A DNA stretch of 64,000 nucleotides from Amycolatopsis solani (GTDB taxonomy: Bacteria; Actinomycetota; Actinomycetes; Mycobacteriales; Pseudonocardiaceae). Positions 43,862 through 52,348 of the stretch are shown here, piece by piece. The stretch covers positions 2,356,001 to 2,420,000 of the forward strand of contig NZ_JAWQJT010000003.1 of NCBI RefSeq assembly GCF_033441515.1, read 5' to 3'. Below the pieces are notes generated by a model. That model worked only from the letters and a program-made list of their open reading frames with translations, was not told the origin of the DNA and made no database searches. The translations under genes and the position numbers were made by a program. The number at the start of each line of letters is the position of its first letter. Position 1 is the first letter of the stretch.

Positions 43862-46230
43862 AGCTGCCCGACCTGCCCGTCCGCGCGGTCCTGCCCGACG
43901 TGCTGTCCGCGTTGGCCGCCCACGGCACCGCGGTGCTCGTCGCGCCGCCCGGCACGGGGAAGACGACGCTGGTGCCGCTCGCGCTGGCTTCTTCCGGTGG
44001 CAAGGTCGTCGTGGCCGAGCCGCGGCGGCTCGCGGCGCGCGCGGCCGCCACGCGAATGGCCGCGCTGCTGGGCGAACCGGTCGGCGAAACCGTCGGCTAC
44101 GCCGTGCGCGGCGACCGGAAGGTGTCCGCGCGGACCCGCGTCGAGGTCGTGACGTCGGGGCTGCTGGTGCGGCGGGTGCAGGGCGATCCGGAGCTGCCGG
44201 GCGTGTCGACGGTGCTGCTCGACGAGTGCCACGAGCGGCACCTGGACGCGGACCTGCTGCTGGCGCTGCTCCTGGACGTCCGCGCCGGGCTGCGCGACGA
44301 CCTGCGCCTGCTGGCGACGTCGGCGACGGTCGCGGCCGGGCGGCTGGCGTCGCTGCTCGGGGACGCGCCGGTGATCACGGCGACCGCGCCCACCTACCCG
44401 GTCTCGTACTCCTACCTGCCACCGGCGCGGGGCGAACGCGTCGAGGCGTGCGTCGCGCGTGCGGTGCGGACGGCGTTGTCGTCGGGCGAAGGCGACGTGC
44501 TGGCGTTTCTCCCCGGCGCGGGAGAGATCGCGCGGACGTCGAATCTGCTCCGGCTGTCCGATGTGGACGTCCTGCCGCTGCACGGCCGGTTGTCGGCGGC
44601 CCACCAGGACGACGCGCTGCGGCCGCGTGACCGGCGGCGGGTGGTGCTGGCGACGGCGGTCGCCGAGTCGAGCCTGACGGTGCCGGGCGTGCGCGCGGTG
44701 GTGGATTCGGGACTGGCGCGTGTGCCGCGGGTCGACCACCGGCGTGGGCTGCCCGGCCTGGCGACCGTCCGGGTGTCGGCGGCGGTCGCGACGCAGCGGT
44801 CCGGGCGCGCCGGGCGCGAGGGGACCGGGCGGGCGTACCGGTGCTGGGCGGAGAACGAACAGTCGCTGCTGCCGGCCTACCCGGAGCCGGAGATCCGCAC
44901 CGCCGAACTGGCCCGGCTGGCGCTGGAACTGGCGTGCTGGTCGACGCCGGACGGCAGCGGGCTGGCCTGGTGGGACCCGCCGGGCGAGGGCGCACTCGCG
45001 GCGGGCCGGGCGCTGCTGGAGACGCTCGGCGCCACGGCCGACGGCGTCGTGACCGCCCGCGGGCGGCGGATGGCGGAGCTGGGCCTGCACCCGCGGCTGG
45101 CCCGCGCGCTGCTGGACGGCGCGGCCGAGGTCGGCGCCCGGAACGCGGCGGAAGTGGTGGCCCTGCTGGATTCGGGCGGCACGCTGACCGACGTCGAGGC
45201 CGAACTCCGCCGCCTGCGAAGCGCGAACGACGACGCCTCGCGCCGCTGGAAACGGGAAGTGCAGCGGCTTTCGAAACTGGTGCGTGGTGACGGGAAGCCG
45301 GATCCCGCGCTGGTCGTCGCGCTCGCGCACCCCGAGCGGCTCGCGAAGCGGCGGCCCGGTGGCGCGCCGGTGTACCTGATGGCCGGCGGGACCGCGGCCG
45401 AGCTCCCGCCGGGCAGTGGCCTCGACGCCGAATGGCTCGCCGTCGCGGAGGCGACGCGGGACCCCGGCCGCGTCCACGGCACCATCCGCCTCGCCGCGGC
45501 CGCCGACGAACGCCTGGCCGTCCGCGCCGGCTCGGTGTCCGAAGTGGACGAAGTCACCTGGGACGGCGACGTCGTCGCCCGGCGCGTCCGCAAGCTCGGC
45601 GCGATCACCCTGTCCGAACGGCCACTCGAGGACGCGAACGTCCACGACGCCCTGGTGGCCGGCCTCCGGGCCGAAGGACTGGGCCTCCTCAAGTGGCGCC
45701 CGGACGCGACCCGCCTGCGCGAGCGGCTCGCGTTCCTCCACCACGTCCTCGGGCCGCCGTGGCCCGCGGTGGACGACGCTTCCCTCCTGTCCGATGTGGA
45801 CAGCTGGCTGGACCTTTCCCGCGCCCGGCGGAAAGCGGACCTCGCGGCCATCGACGCCGGCACCGCGCTCAAGGCCCTCCTCCCCTGGCCGGCCGCGGCC
45901 AAGCTCGACGACCTCGCCCCGGACCGCCTGGAAGTCCCGTCGGGCTCCCACATCCGCGTCGACTACCGCGAGGACCGGCCGGTCCTCGCGGTCAAGCTGC
46001 AGGAGACGTTCGGCTGGACCGAGACACCCACCGTCGCCGGCGTCCCGGTGGTGCTGCACCTGCTCTCCCCCGCCGGCCGCCCGGCCGCCATCACCGCCGA
46101 CCTGGCCGGCTTCTGGACCACCGGCTATCCGGCGGTCCGCGCCGACCTGCGCGGCCGCTACCCGAAGCACCCCTGGCCGGAGGACCCGGCCACCGCCGTC
46201 CCGACCCGGCACACCCGCCGCCGCACCTGA
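43858..46230 (+). CDS. hrpB: ATP-dependent helicase HrpB
   Basis: DEAH-type RNA/DNA helicase of 790 residues. Motif I is APPGTGKTTL, motif II is LLDECHER (DECH), motif III is LATSATV, motif VI is QRSGRAGREGTG. The HrpB-specific C-terminal domain (AGVPVVLHLLSPAGRPAAITADLAGFW and YPKHPWPEDP) is complete. It is usually a single-copy gene of uncertain role in bacteria, linked to stress and RNA metabolism. GTG start overlaps the substrate-binding lipoprotein gene. Confidence 0.93.
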   Translation: MKLPDLPVRAVLPDVLSALAAHGTAVLVAPPGTGKTTLVPLALASSGGKVVVAEPRRLAARAAATRMAALLGEPVGETVGYAVRGDRKVSARTRVEVVTSGLLVRRVQGDPELPGVSTVLLDECHERHLDADLLLALLLDVRAGLRDDLRLLATSATVAAGRLASLLGDAPVITATAPTYPVSYSYLPPARGERVEACVARAVRTALSSGEGDVLAFLPGAGEIARTSNLLRLSDVDVLPLHGRLSAAHQDDALRPRDRRRVVLATAVAESSLTVPGVRAVVDSGLARVPRVDHRRGLPGLATVRVSAAVATQRSGRAGREGTGRAYRCWAENEQSLLPAYPEPEIRTAELARLALELACWSTPDGSGLAWWDPPGEGALAAGRALLETLGATADGVVTARGRRMAELGLHPRLARALLDGAAEVGARNAAEVVALLDSGGTLTDVEAELRRLRSANDDASRRWKREVQRLSKLVRGDGKPDPALVVALAHPERLAKRRPGGAPVYLMAGGTAAELPPGSGLDAEWLAVAEATRDPGRVHGTIRLAAAADERLAVRAGSVSEVDEVTWDGDVVARRVRKLGAITLSERPLEDANVHDALVAGLRAEGLGLLKWRPDATRLRERLAFLHHVLGPPWPAVDDASLLSDVDSWLDLSRARRKADLAAIDAGTALKALLPWPAAAKLDDLAPDRLEVPSGSHIRVDYREDRPVLAVKLQETFGWTETPTVAGVPVVLHLLSPAGRPAAITADLAGFWTTGYPAVRADLRGRYPKHPWPEDPATAVPTRHTRRRT

Positions 46231-46300
46231 CGAAAGTCGGGGGCGGCCCGCGACCGTCGTCCGATGCCCGCACACCGCTACCGGCCGCAGACTTCGACGC

Positions 46301-47215
46301 ATGATCACACTCAGGGGACTCACGAAGCGCTACGGGGAAAAGACCGTCGTCGACGCGCTGACGTGCGACGTCGAACCGGGACGGGTGACGGGCTTTCTCG
46401 GCCCCAACGGCGCCGGGAAGTCGACGACCATGCGGATGACCGTCGGCCTCGACCACCCGCAGCAGGGCGAGGCGCTCGTCGGCGGGCGGCGCTACGCCGA
46501 GCTGCGGCACCCGCTGCGCGAGGTCGGCGCGCTGCTCGACGCCAAGGCACTGCACCCGGGCCGCAGCGCCGGGAAGCACCTGCTGGCCATGGCGCGCAGC
46601 AACGGCATCGCGGCGGCCCGCGTCGAGGAGGTACTGGCGACCGTGGGGCTTTCCGACGTCGCCGGCAAGCGGGCCGGCCAGTTCTCCCTCGGCATGGGGC
46701 AGCGTCTCGGCATCGCGGGCGCGCTGCTCGGCGACCCCGGCGTCCTGCTGTTCGACGAGCCGGTCAACGGCCTCGACCCGGACGGCGTCCGCTGGGTCCG
46801 CCGGCTGATGCGGTCGCTGGCGGCCGAGGGGCGGACGGTGTTCGTCTCCAGCCACCTGATGAGCGAGATGCAGCTGACCGCGGACCACCTGGTGGTGATC
46901 GGCAAAGGCAAGCTGCTGGCCGACGCGCCGGTCGCGGAGTTCATCGCGGGCAACTCCCGCACGACGGTGTCGGTACGCGTCCCGGCCCCGGCCGAACGCT
47001 CCACTTTGGACACGCGGCTGCGCGCCGAGGGCGGGCTCACCCACGACGGCGAGCCGGACGAGCTGGTGGTGGACGGCATCGACGTCACCCGCGTCGGCGA
47101 CCTGGCGCACGAACTGGGGATCCGCCTGCACGGCCTCACCGAGCGGACGGCGTCGCTCGAGCAGGCGTACATGGAACTGACCGCTTCTTCGGTGGAGTAC
47201 GGGGTGTCGGCATGA
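46301..47215 (+). CDS. ABC transporter ATP-binding protein (drug-exporter type)
   Basis: ATPase of 304 residues of the DrrA/NatA group. Walker A is GPNGAGKST, signature FSLGMGQRLGIA, Walker B VLLFDEPVNGLD, H-loop SSHLMSEM. The C-terminal 80 residues are the extended region found in this group. The ATG has little Shine-Dalgarno. ATGA overlap with the permease gene indicates one exporter. Confidence 0.9.
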   Translation: MITLRGLTKRYGEKTVVDALTCDVEPGRVTGFLGPNGAGKSTTMRMTVGLDHPQQGEALVGGRRYAELRHPLREVGALLDAKALHPGRSAGKHLLAMARSNGIAAARVEEVLATVGLSDVAGKRAGQFSLGMGQRLGIAGALLGDPGVLLFDEPVNGLDPDGVRWVRRLMRSLAAEGRTVFVSSHLMSEMQLTADHLVVIGKGKLLADAPVAEFIAGNSRTTVSVRVPAPAERSTLDTRLRAEGGLTHDGEPDELVVDGIDVTRVGDLAHELGIRLHGLTERTASLEQAYMELTASSVEYGVSA

Positions 47216-47976
47216 CGACGGCGGTGCGCGGCGCGGTGGCGTCGGAGTGGACGAAGTTCTGGTCGGTCCGGGCCACGTGGTGGTGCCTGGCGACGGCGAC
47301 GGCCTTGATGCTGGGCTACGCGACGCTGTCAGCGATCGTCCAGCGCTACGGCGACGACGCCTCGGGCGCGAACACGATCGCCCTCGGCGGCGCCTTCTAC
47401 CTGGCACAGTTCGCGGTGATCGCACTGGCCACACTGTTCGTGACGAGCGAATACGCGGGCGGCGGCATCCGCTCGACGCTGCTGTGGACCCCGGCCCGCC
47501 CCCGCGTGGTCACGGCGAAGGCGGCGATCCTGGTGCCGGTGCTCTTCGGCTTCGGCGTCTTGCTGGCGTGCGCGGGAATGGCACTGGCCGCGACGGTGAA
47601 GGACGGCTACGGCCTGCCGACGTCGTTCGAAGGCGCGTTCACGACGGCATCGGGCATGGGCGGGTACTTCGCGTTGCTGGGGTTGCTGTCGGTGGGCGTC
47701 GGCTGGGCCCTGCGCAGCGCGGCGGGGACGCTGGTGTCGGTGATCGTGCTGCTGGTGCCGCTGCCGCTGATCGTGGCTTCGCTGGGGCGGCCGGAGCTGG
47801 TGGCGTACTTCCCGGGGATCGCCGGGATGAACGCGATGGTGGAGGCGGGCCACCCGAACCCGATCACGATGGCACCGGCGCCGTACGCGCCCTGGGTGGG
47901 ACTGGTGGTGTGCGCAGCCTGGTCCGCGGCGGGGCTGGCGGTGGGGACGGCGGTGCTGCGGCGGCGGGACGCCTGA
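47212..47976 (+). CDS. ABC transporter permease (ABC-2 type)
   Basis: Membrane protein of 254 residues with six predicted helices, starting MTTAVRGAVASEWTKFWSVRATWW, a common start for actinobacterial ABC-2 permeases. Paired with the preceding ATPase. The substrate is unknown; lipid, antibiotic or ion-related export are possibilities. The next gene is 431 bases away across a repeat region. Confidence 0.88.
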   Translation: MTTAVRGAVASEWTKFWSVRATWWCLATATALMLGYATLSAIVQRYGDDASGANTIALGGAFYLAQFAVIALATLFVTSEYAGGGIRSTLLWTPARPRVVTAKAAILVPVLFGFGVLLACAGMALAATVKDGYGLPTSFEGAFTTASGMGGYFALLGLLSVGVGWALRSAAGTLVSVIVLLVPLPLIVASLGRPELVAYFPGIAGMNAMVEAGHPNPITMAPAPYAPWVGLVVCAAWSAAGLAVGTAVLRRRDA

Positions 47977-48004
47977 GGCCGCACCGGCAGACGCGGCTCT
48001 GGCC

Positions 48005-48063
48005 GAGGTCGCGAATGACTCATTGGGGACGTCTGAGGTCCCGAATGAGTCATTCGCGACCTC
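48005..48063. repeat. Large hairpin, family B, copy 1 of 2
   Basis: Perfect 20-base arms at 48005-48024 and 48044-48063 (ending GCGAATGACTCATT on the left) extend through an inner five-base stem GGGAC/GTCCC with a seven-base loop. Core GAATGACTCATT as at 3425. It lies at the 3' end of the ABC permease gene. Confidence 0.85.
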
Positions 48064-48090
48064 CCACCGCCACCGAGCCGGCTAGCCAGG

Positions 48091-48233
48091 GTCGCGCCAG
48101 CAAACCCAGCCGAGCGGCCCGACCGAGAACGCGCCGGCAAACCCAGCCGAGCGGCCGGCCCAGGCCACGCCGGCAAACCCAGCGGAGCGGCTGACCGAGA
48201 TCGCGCCGGCAAACCCGGCGGAGCGGCCCGATC
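48091..48233. repeat. Tandem repeats, four units of 36-37 bases
   Basis: AAACCC occurs at 48102, 48139, 48175 and 48211, giving periods of 37, 36 and 36 bases. Units share CGCCGGCAAACCC and GAGCGG, with variable ends such as GACCGAGA and GGCCCAGG. A minisatellite-like, likely variable tract. Confidence 0.7.
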
Positions 48234-48292
48234 GAGGTCGCGAATGACTCATTGGGGACGTCTGAGGTCCCGAATGAGTCATTCGCGACCTC
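48234..48292. repeat. Large hairpin, family B, copy 2 of 2
   Basis: Identical to the hairpin at 48005-48063 as read, including the inner stem and loop, with the same following CCACCGCCACCGAGCCG. Identity over 76 bases points to recent duplication, perhaps with the tandem units between the copies. Confidence 0.85.
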
Positions 48293-48407
48293 CCACCGCC
48301 ACCGAGCCGCCACCCGGGCCGGCTAGCCACCACCCACCAGGCCGCCCAGTCGGCCGCCGGGCCGCCCCACCCAGGCCAGCCGCGTCAGCCCCACCCGGCC
48401 AGCCGCG

Positions 48408-48944
48408 TCAGCCCACCCCGATGCCCGCCAGGATCTCCCGCGCGCTCTCCACCAGCGACTCCCGCGAAGCCGGCGCCGAAGCACCCGCCAGCGCGCCGAA
48501 GATCGTCCCCTCCATCCAGTCCACCACCACCCCCGCGTGCCGCGCCGGGTCCGCCGAGCCCGCCGCCGCCAAGACCTCTGCTGCTCGGCGGCGGATCAGC
48601 GCCCCTCCCGAGTCGTACTCCGCGCGCAGCTCCGGCCGCCGCGTCGCCTCCAACGCGAACTCGTACCGCGCCAGCATCCGCGTCCGCCCCGAAGTGATCG
48701 CCTCGAACGCGTACCCCGCGATGAACTCCGCCAGATCACCCGACGCCGCCGAAACCCGGTCCAGCTCGACTATCCGGGCGAAGGCCAGCGAGAGCAGTGC
48801 CGCCCGCGTGCGGGCGTAGTACGACGTCGAGCCCACCGGCAAACCCGCCGCCCGGTCGACCGCGCGGTGGGTCAGGCCGCGCATGCCGTCCGCCGCGATC
48901 ACCTCGATGGCCGTGTCCGCAATCACTTCCAGACGTTCCACCAC
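48408..48944 (-). CDS. TetR family transcriptional regulator
   Basis: Repressor of 178 residues. HTH at residues about 10-50: ADTAIEVIAADGMRGLTHRAVDRAAGLPVGSTSYYARTRAALL. It is divergent from an FAD monooxygenase gene, and twin 16-bp palindromes lie in the 46-base gap, so it almost certainly controls both genes. The inner palindrome ends 4 bases before its GTG start. Ligand is probably the aromatic substrate of the monooxygenase or a related compound. Confidence 0.9.
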   Translation of the reverse strand: MVERLEVIADTAIEVIAADGMRGLTHRAVDRAAGLPVGSTSYYARTRAALLSLAFARIVELDRVSAASGDLAEFIAGYAFEAITSGRTRMLARYEFALEATRRPELRAEYDSGGALIRRRAAEVLAAAGSADPARHAGVVVDWMEGTIFGALAGASAPASRESLVESAREILAGIGVG

Positions 48945-48948
48945 CCCA

Positions 48949-48982
48949 CTCTACAGGTGTAGAGTCCTCTACACCTGTAGAG
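48949..48982. promoter_or_regulatory. Twin 16-bp TetR operators
   Basis: CTCTACAGGTGTAGAG (48949-48964) and CTCTACACCTGTAGAG (48967-48982) are both perfect palindromes, centred 18 bases apart. Each has the same outer CTCTACA/TGTAGAG; only the two central bases differ (GG versus CC). They cover the space between the two divergent start codons, so the repressor would block both promoters. Confidence 0.8.
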
Positions 48983-48990
48983 GAGGAGTC

Positions 48991-50118
48991 ATGCACGCAG
49001 TGGTCGTCGGGGGCGGCATCGGCGGACTCGGGGCCGCCGCCGGGCTGCACCGGGTCGGGTGGCAGGTCACCGTGCTGGAACAAGCGCCGGACTTCGGCGA
49101 CGTCGGCGCCGGGATCTCACTCTGGCCGAACGCCCTGCGCTGCCTGGACGAGCTCGGCGTCGACCTCGGCGATCCCCTCGCCGCCCAGCGCGACGGCGGG
49201 TTCCGCGACCGGCGCGGCCACCGCATCACCCGCTGGGATTCGGCCGCCTTCGAACGCCTCCACGGCCGTCCCCTCGGCGCCATCCACCGGCGAGACCTCA
49301 TCACCGCGCTCAAGAACGCCGTCCCCGCCGACAGCCTCCGGACCGGCGCGAAAGTCACCGAAGTCCGCGAAGACGGCCTGGTCCGCTTCGACGGCGGAGA
49401 AATCAACGCCGACCTCGTCATAGCCGCCGACGGGATCCGCAGCGGAGTCCGCCGTACGCTCTTCCCGCGGCACCCCGAACCGGTTTACGCCGGCAGTGCG
49501 GCCTTCCGCGGCATCGCCCGGCGACCGGGCACCGAGCTCAGCACCAGCTTCGACCGCGGTGTCGAAGTCGGCGTCCTGCCCCTCACCGGCGACGACGTCT
49601 ACTGGTGGATCTCCTACCTCACCGAGCCGGGCCGGAACCCGGGCCGCCCGGACTTCGGTGCGTGGCACGACCCCATCCCGGCCCTGCTCGACGCGACCCC
49701 GCCGGAAGCGCTCCTGCACCACGACCTCTACCACCTCGGCACACCGCTGCCGGCCTACACCCGCGGCCGGATCGCCCTGCTCGGCGACGCCGCGCACGCG
49801 ATGCCGCCGTTCCTCGGCCAAGGCGGCTGCCAGGCCCTCGAAGACGCCGTCGTGCTCGCCAACGCCATGTCCACAAAGGACGTCGCAAAAGGACTCCGCG
49901 CCTACGACGACGAACGGCGGCCACGCAGCCAGAAAGTCGCCAGGGAATCCGTCCGGATGGGCAAACTGGGCCCGCAGCTGACCAATCCCGTCGCGACGAC
50001 GCTGCGCACCGCCGCACTGAAAATGCTCCCCGCGAAAGCGACCGTCCGGATGGGCGCGGGCATCACGGGGTGGCGGCCGCCGCGTCTCCCCCGGTCAGCC
50101 CCGCCTCGTACGCCGTGA
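48991..50118 (+). CDS. FAD-dependent aromatic monooxygenase (PHBH-like)
   Basis: NAD(P)H-dependent flavoprotein hydroxylase of 375 residues. The FAD-binding start is VVVGGGIGGLGAAAGLHRVG and the second motif is GDAAHAMPPFLGQGGCQALEDA; a DG-type motif is AADGIRSGVR. Likely a hydroxylase of salicylate or hydroxybenzoate-like compounds or a decorating enzyme. ATG at 48991 has GGAGGAG upstream. Its last 56 bases overlap the convergent response regulator gene. Confidence 0.88.
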   Translation: MHAVVVGGGIGGLGAAAGLHRVGWQVTVLEQAPDFGDVGAGISLWPNALRCLDELGVDLGDPLAAQRDGGFRDRRGHRITRWDSAAFERLHGRPLGAIHRRDLITALKNAVPADSLRTGAKVTEVREDGLVRFDGGEINADLVIAADGIRSGVRRTLFPRHPEPVYAGSAAFRGIARRPGTELSTSFDRGVEVGVLPLTGDDVYWWISYLTEPGRNPGRPDFGAWHDPIPALLDATPPEALLHHDLYHLGTPLPAYTRGRIALLGDAAHAMPPFLGQGGCQALEDAVVLANAMSTKDVAKGLRAYDDERRPRSQKVARESVRMGKLGPQLTNPVATTLRTAALKMLPAKATVRMGAGITGWRPPRLPRSAPPRTP

Positions 50119-50737
50119 TCGCCGCCTGCACCCGGTTCTTCGCGCCGAGCCGGGTCAGGATCGTGCTCACGTGCGCCTTCACCGTGCCCTCGACGACGAA
50201 CATCCGGGCCGCGATGTCCGCATTGGACAGTCCGGAACCCAGCAGCGTCAGCACTTCCCGCTCGCGGGGTGTCAGCACGCTGATCCGCTCCCTCGCCGCG
50301 GCCGCGCGCGTCAGCTGACCGCCGGACAGCCGCGCGATGACCCGCTGGGCCACCTTCGGTGAGAGGAACGCGGCCCCGCCGGCGACGGCGTGGATCCCGG
50401 CCAGCAGTTCGCGCGGGTCCCCCGACTTCAGCAGGAACCCGCCCGCGCCGAGGCCCAGCGCGCGTTCGATGTACTCGTCCTCGCCGAACGTCGTCAGCAT
50501 GATCACGCCGGTCGAGGGCAGCAGCCGCCGGATCTCCGCCGCCGCGCCGAGGCCGTCCAGCCCCGGCATCCGGATGTCGAGCAGCACGACGTCCGGGTGC
50601 GTGGCGAGCGCCTGCGAAACGGCCTCACGCCCGTCGCCGGCCTCGGCGACGACTTCGATGCCCGGATCCGCGCCGAGGATCGCCGCGACCCCCGCCCGCA
50701 TCAGCGCTTCGTCGTCGGCCAGCACGACCCTGATCAC
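50063..50737 (-). CDS. LuxR/NarL-family response regulator
   Basis: Receiver-HTH protein of 224 residues. The receiver has the acidic pocket in LADDEALMRAG, the phospho-acceptor Asp in VVLLDIRMPG and Lys in LLKSGDP. The C-terminal LuxR HTH is LTPREREVLTLLGSGLSNADIAARMFVVEGTVKAHVSTIL. GTG start overlaps the sensor kinase gene (GTGA). The target genes cannot be told from the sequence. Confidence 0.93.
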   Translation of the reverse strand: MIRVVLADDEALMRAGVAAILGADPGIEVVAEAGDGREAVSQALATHPDVVLLDIRMPGLDGLGAAAEIRRLLPSTGVIMLTTFGEDEYIERALGLGAGGFLLKSGDPRELLAGIHAVAGGAAFLSPKVAQRVIARLSGGQLTRAAAARERISVLTPREREVLTLLGSGLSNADIAARMFVVEGTVKAHVSTILTRLGAKNRVQAAITAYEAGLTGGDAAAATP

Positions 50738-52302
50738 GGTGCCCCCTCGGCGAACCAGTCCTTGGAAACCAGCTTCCCATCGGCGAAACACAGCCGGTAG
50801 GCGGCGTAGTCGGCGTTCAGCCACGACCGCCCGGCGCCGTAGTACTCGCACGCCGCACCCGGCACCGGAGGCGGCTCGCCCCGCGTGGGACGCGCCGAGC
50901 GCTGGCGTTCGGGCAGCGTGAGCTCGGCACGGGACTGCCCGATCCGCAGCCGCTCGTAGACGCCGCCGGGCAGCTCCGAGGAGTTCCACTGGTAGAGGAA
51001 CGCGATCCCGCCGACCGCCAGCACCACGCCGAACAGCGTGAGCGGCACGACGACCGCCTGGACCAGGCTGCGCCGCACGTCGCGGCGGGCCAGCTCCAGC
51101 GCGCGGGCCGACGTCGACTGCCCGACATCGTCGTCGGCGGCTTCGCGCAGCTCCGGCGTCTCCTCGACCGGCGCGGCGTCGTGCGGCAGCGTCGCGGCGA
51201 CGGCGAACCCGCCCTCGTGCGGCCCCGCGCGCAGCGTGCCGCCGACCAGCCGGACGCGCTCGCGCAGGCCGATCAGCCCGCGCCGCCCGGACGCCGCGCC
51301 CGGCAGCGGCCCGGCGGGCGGTGGCGTGTTGACGACGCTCACCTCCGTCACGGCACCGGAGCTCGTCACCCGGACCGTCGCGGCGGCGCCCGGCGCGTGC
51401 TTCGCCACGTTCGTCAGCCCTTCCTGCACCACGCGGTGGGCGGCGAGGGCGACCATCGGCGGCGCCTGCGCGCTGTCGACCGCCGCGTCGATCAGCAGCC
51501 CCGACGCCCGCGCCCGCGCGATCAGCTCGCCGAGGTCGCCCTGCACCGGTTCGACCGGCGCGGCGTCCTCGCGCAGCACGCCGATGATTTCGCGCAGCCG
51601 CTCGGTCGCCGCCGCGGCACTGGTCCGCAGCTGCGTGGCCGCGTCGCGCTGGGTGCCGTCGAGCCCGGGCGCGACCTCGAGCGCGGCGGCCCGGACGGCG
51701 ATCAGGCTCAGCTCGTGCCCGAGCGAGTCGTGCATGTCGCTGGCGATCCGCGCGCGCTCGCGCAGCCGCGCCTGGTCGGCGACGAGCCGCTGCCTGCTCT
51801 CCATCTCCTCGGCCCGGCGCCAGCCGGTGCGCGCGAGCTCGCCGCGCACCCGGACGTACCGGCCCAGCAGCCACGGCGACAGCCCGGCGAACACCAGGAT
51901 CGCGACCATCGCGGCCCAGTCGCCGATCCCGTCGGGCCCGAACAGCAGGGCCAGCGGCAGGCCGAGCAGCACCACGGCCACGCCGGTCAGCACGCCCGGC
52001 CGCGCCCGGTCCATCCGCAGCCCGGCCAGGTAGCTCATCGCCACCAGCACGAACACGACCCAGACGGCCACGCGGTCGCCGTACGGGAACGGCACCGCGA
52101 GCGTGCCGGCCAGCGCGATGCCGAGCGAGACCACCGGGTACCGCCGGGACGTCGCCACCGAGCCCGCCACGACGGCGAGGCCGCCGGCCAGCTCCCAGTA
52201 CGACCGCGTATCGACGGTGCCCGCGGCGACGACGAAGGCGAGGAACAGGCCGAGCGCGACGTCGAGCACCACCCGCCACCTGCGCTTCGTCACCTCTCGC
52301 AC
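50734..52302 (-). CDS. Sensor histidine kinase with C-terminal membrane-anchored extension
   Basis: DesK/NarL-type kinase of 522 residues. Five to six N-terminal helices; HisKA_3 with the phospho-His in SDMHDSLGHELSL; HATPase in EGLTNVAKHAPGA and GLIGLRERVRLVGG. After the ATPase an extra transmembrane helix (LVQAVVVPLTLFGVVLAVGGIAFL) leads to a C-terminal domain (about 430-522) with RIGQSRAELTLPE, CEYYGAGRSW and YRLCFADGKLVSKDWF, which should lie outside. Such a tail is unusual and may sense a signal or interact with exported proteins. Paired with the response regulator that follows. Confidence 0.87.
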   Translation of the reverse strand: MREVTKRRWRVVLDVALGLFLAFVVAAGTVDTRSYWELAGGLAVVAGSVATSRRYPVVSLGIALAGTLAVPFPYGDRVAVWVVFVLVAMSYLAGLRMDRARPGVLTGVAVVLLGLPLALLFGPDGIGDWAAMVAILVFAGLSPWLLGRYVRVRGELARTGWRRAEEMESRQRLVADQARLRERARIASDMHDSLGHELSLIAVRAAALEVAPGLDGTQRDAATQLRTSAAAATERLREIIGVLREDAAPVEPVQGDLGELIARARASGLLIDAAVDSAQAPPMVALAAHRVVQEGLTNVAKHAPGAAATVRVTSSGAVTEVSVVNTPPPAGPLPGAASGRRGLIGLRERVRLVGGTLRAGPHEGGFAVAATLPHDAAPVEETPELREAADDDVGQSTSARALELARRDVRRSLVQAVVVPLTLFGVVLAVGGIAFLYQWNSSELPGGVYERLRIGQSRAELTLPERQRSARPTRGEPPPVPGAACEYYGAGRSWLNADYAAYRLCFADGKLVSKDWFAEGAP

Positions 52303-52348
52303 CGGACCGAAGCTACAAGGCGTGATCGCGGGCGACCACTGCCGAAAG

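Larger units (their letters stand above)
47977..48407. repeat. Gene-free repeat region between convergent genes
   Basis: 431 bases with no credible gene. It holds two copies of a 76-base sequence, identical as read here (48005-48080 and 48234-48309), each starting with a large hairpin. Between them, at 48091-48233, are four tandem units of 36-37 bases sharing GGCAAACCC and GAGCGGC, with small changes. Beyond 48310 there is a low-complexity CCACCC/CAGCCGCGTCAGCC stretch. ORFs read through it give only repetitive Gly/Ala/Arg peptides. Confidence 0.85.

Noticed and set aside
47977..48407. CRISPR array in the repeat region
   Set aside because: Units are contiguous degenerate tandem copies without unique spacers, and no cas genes are near.
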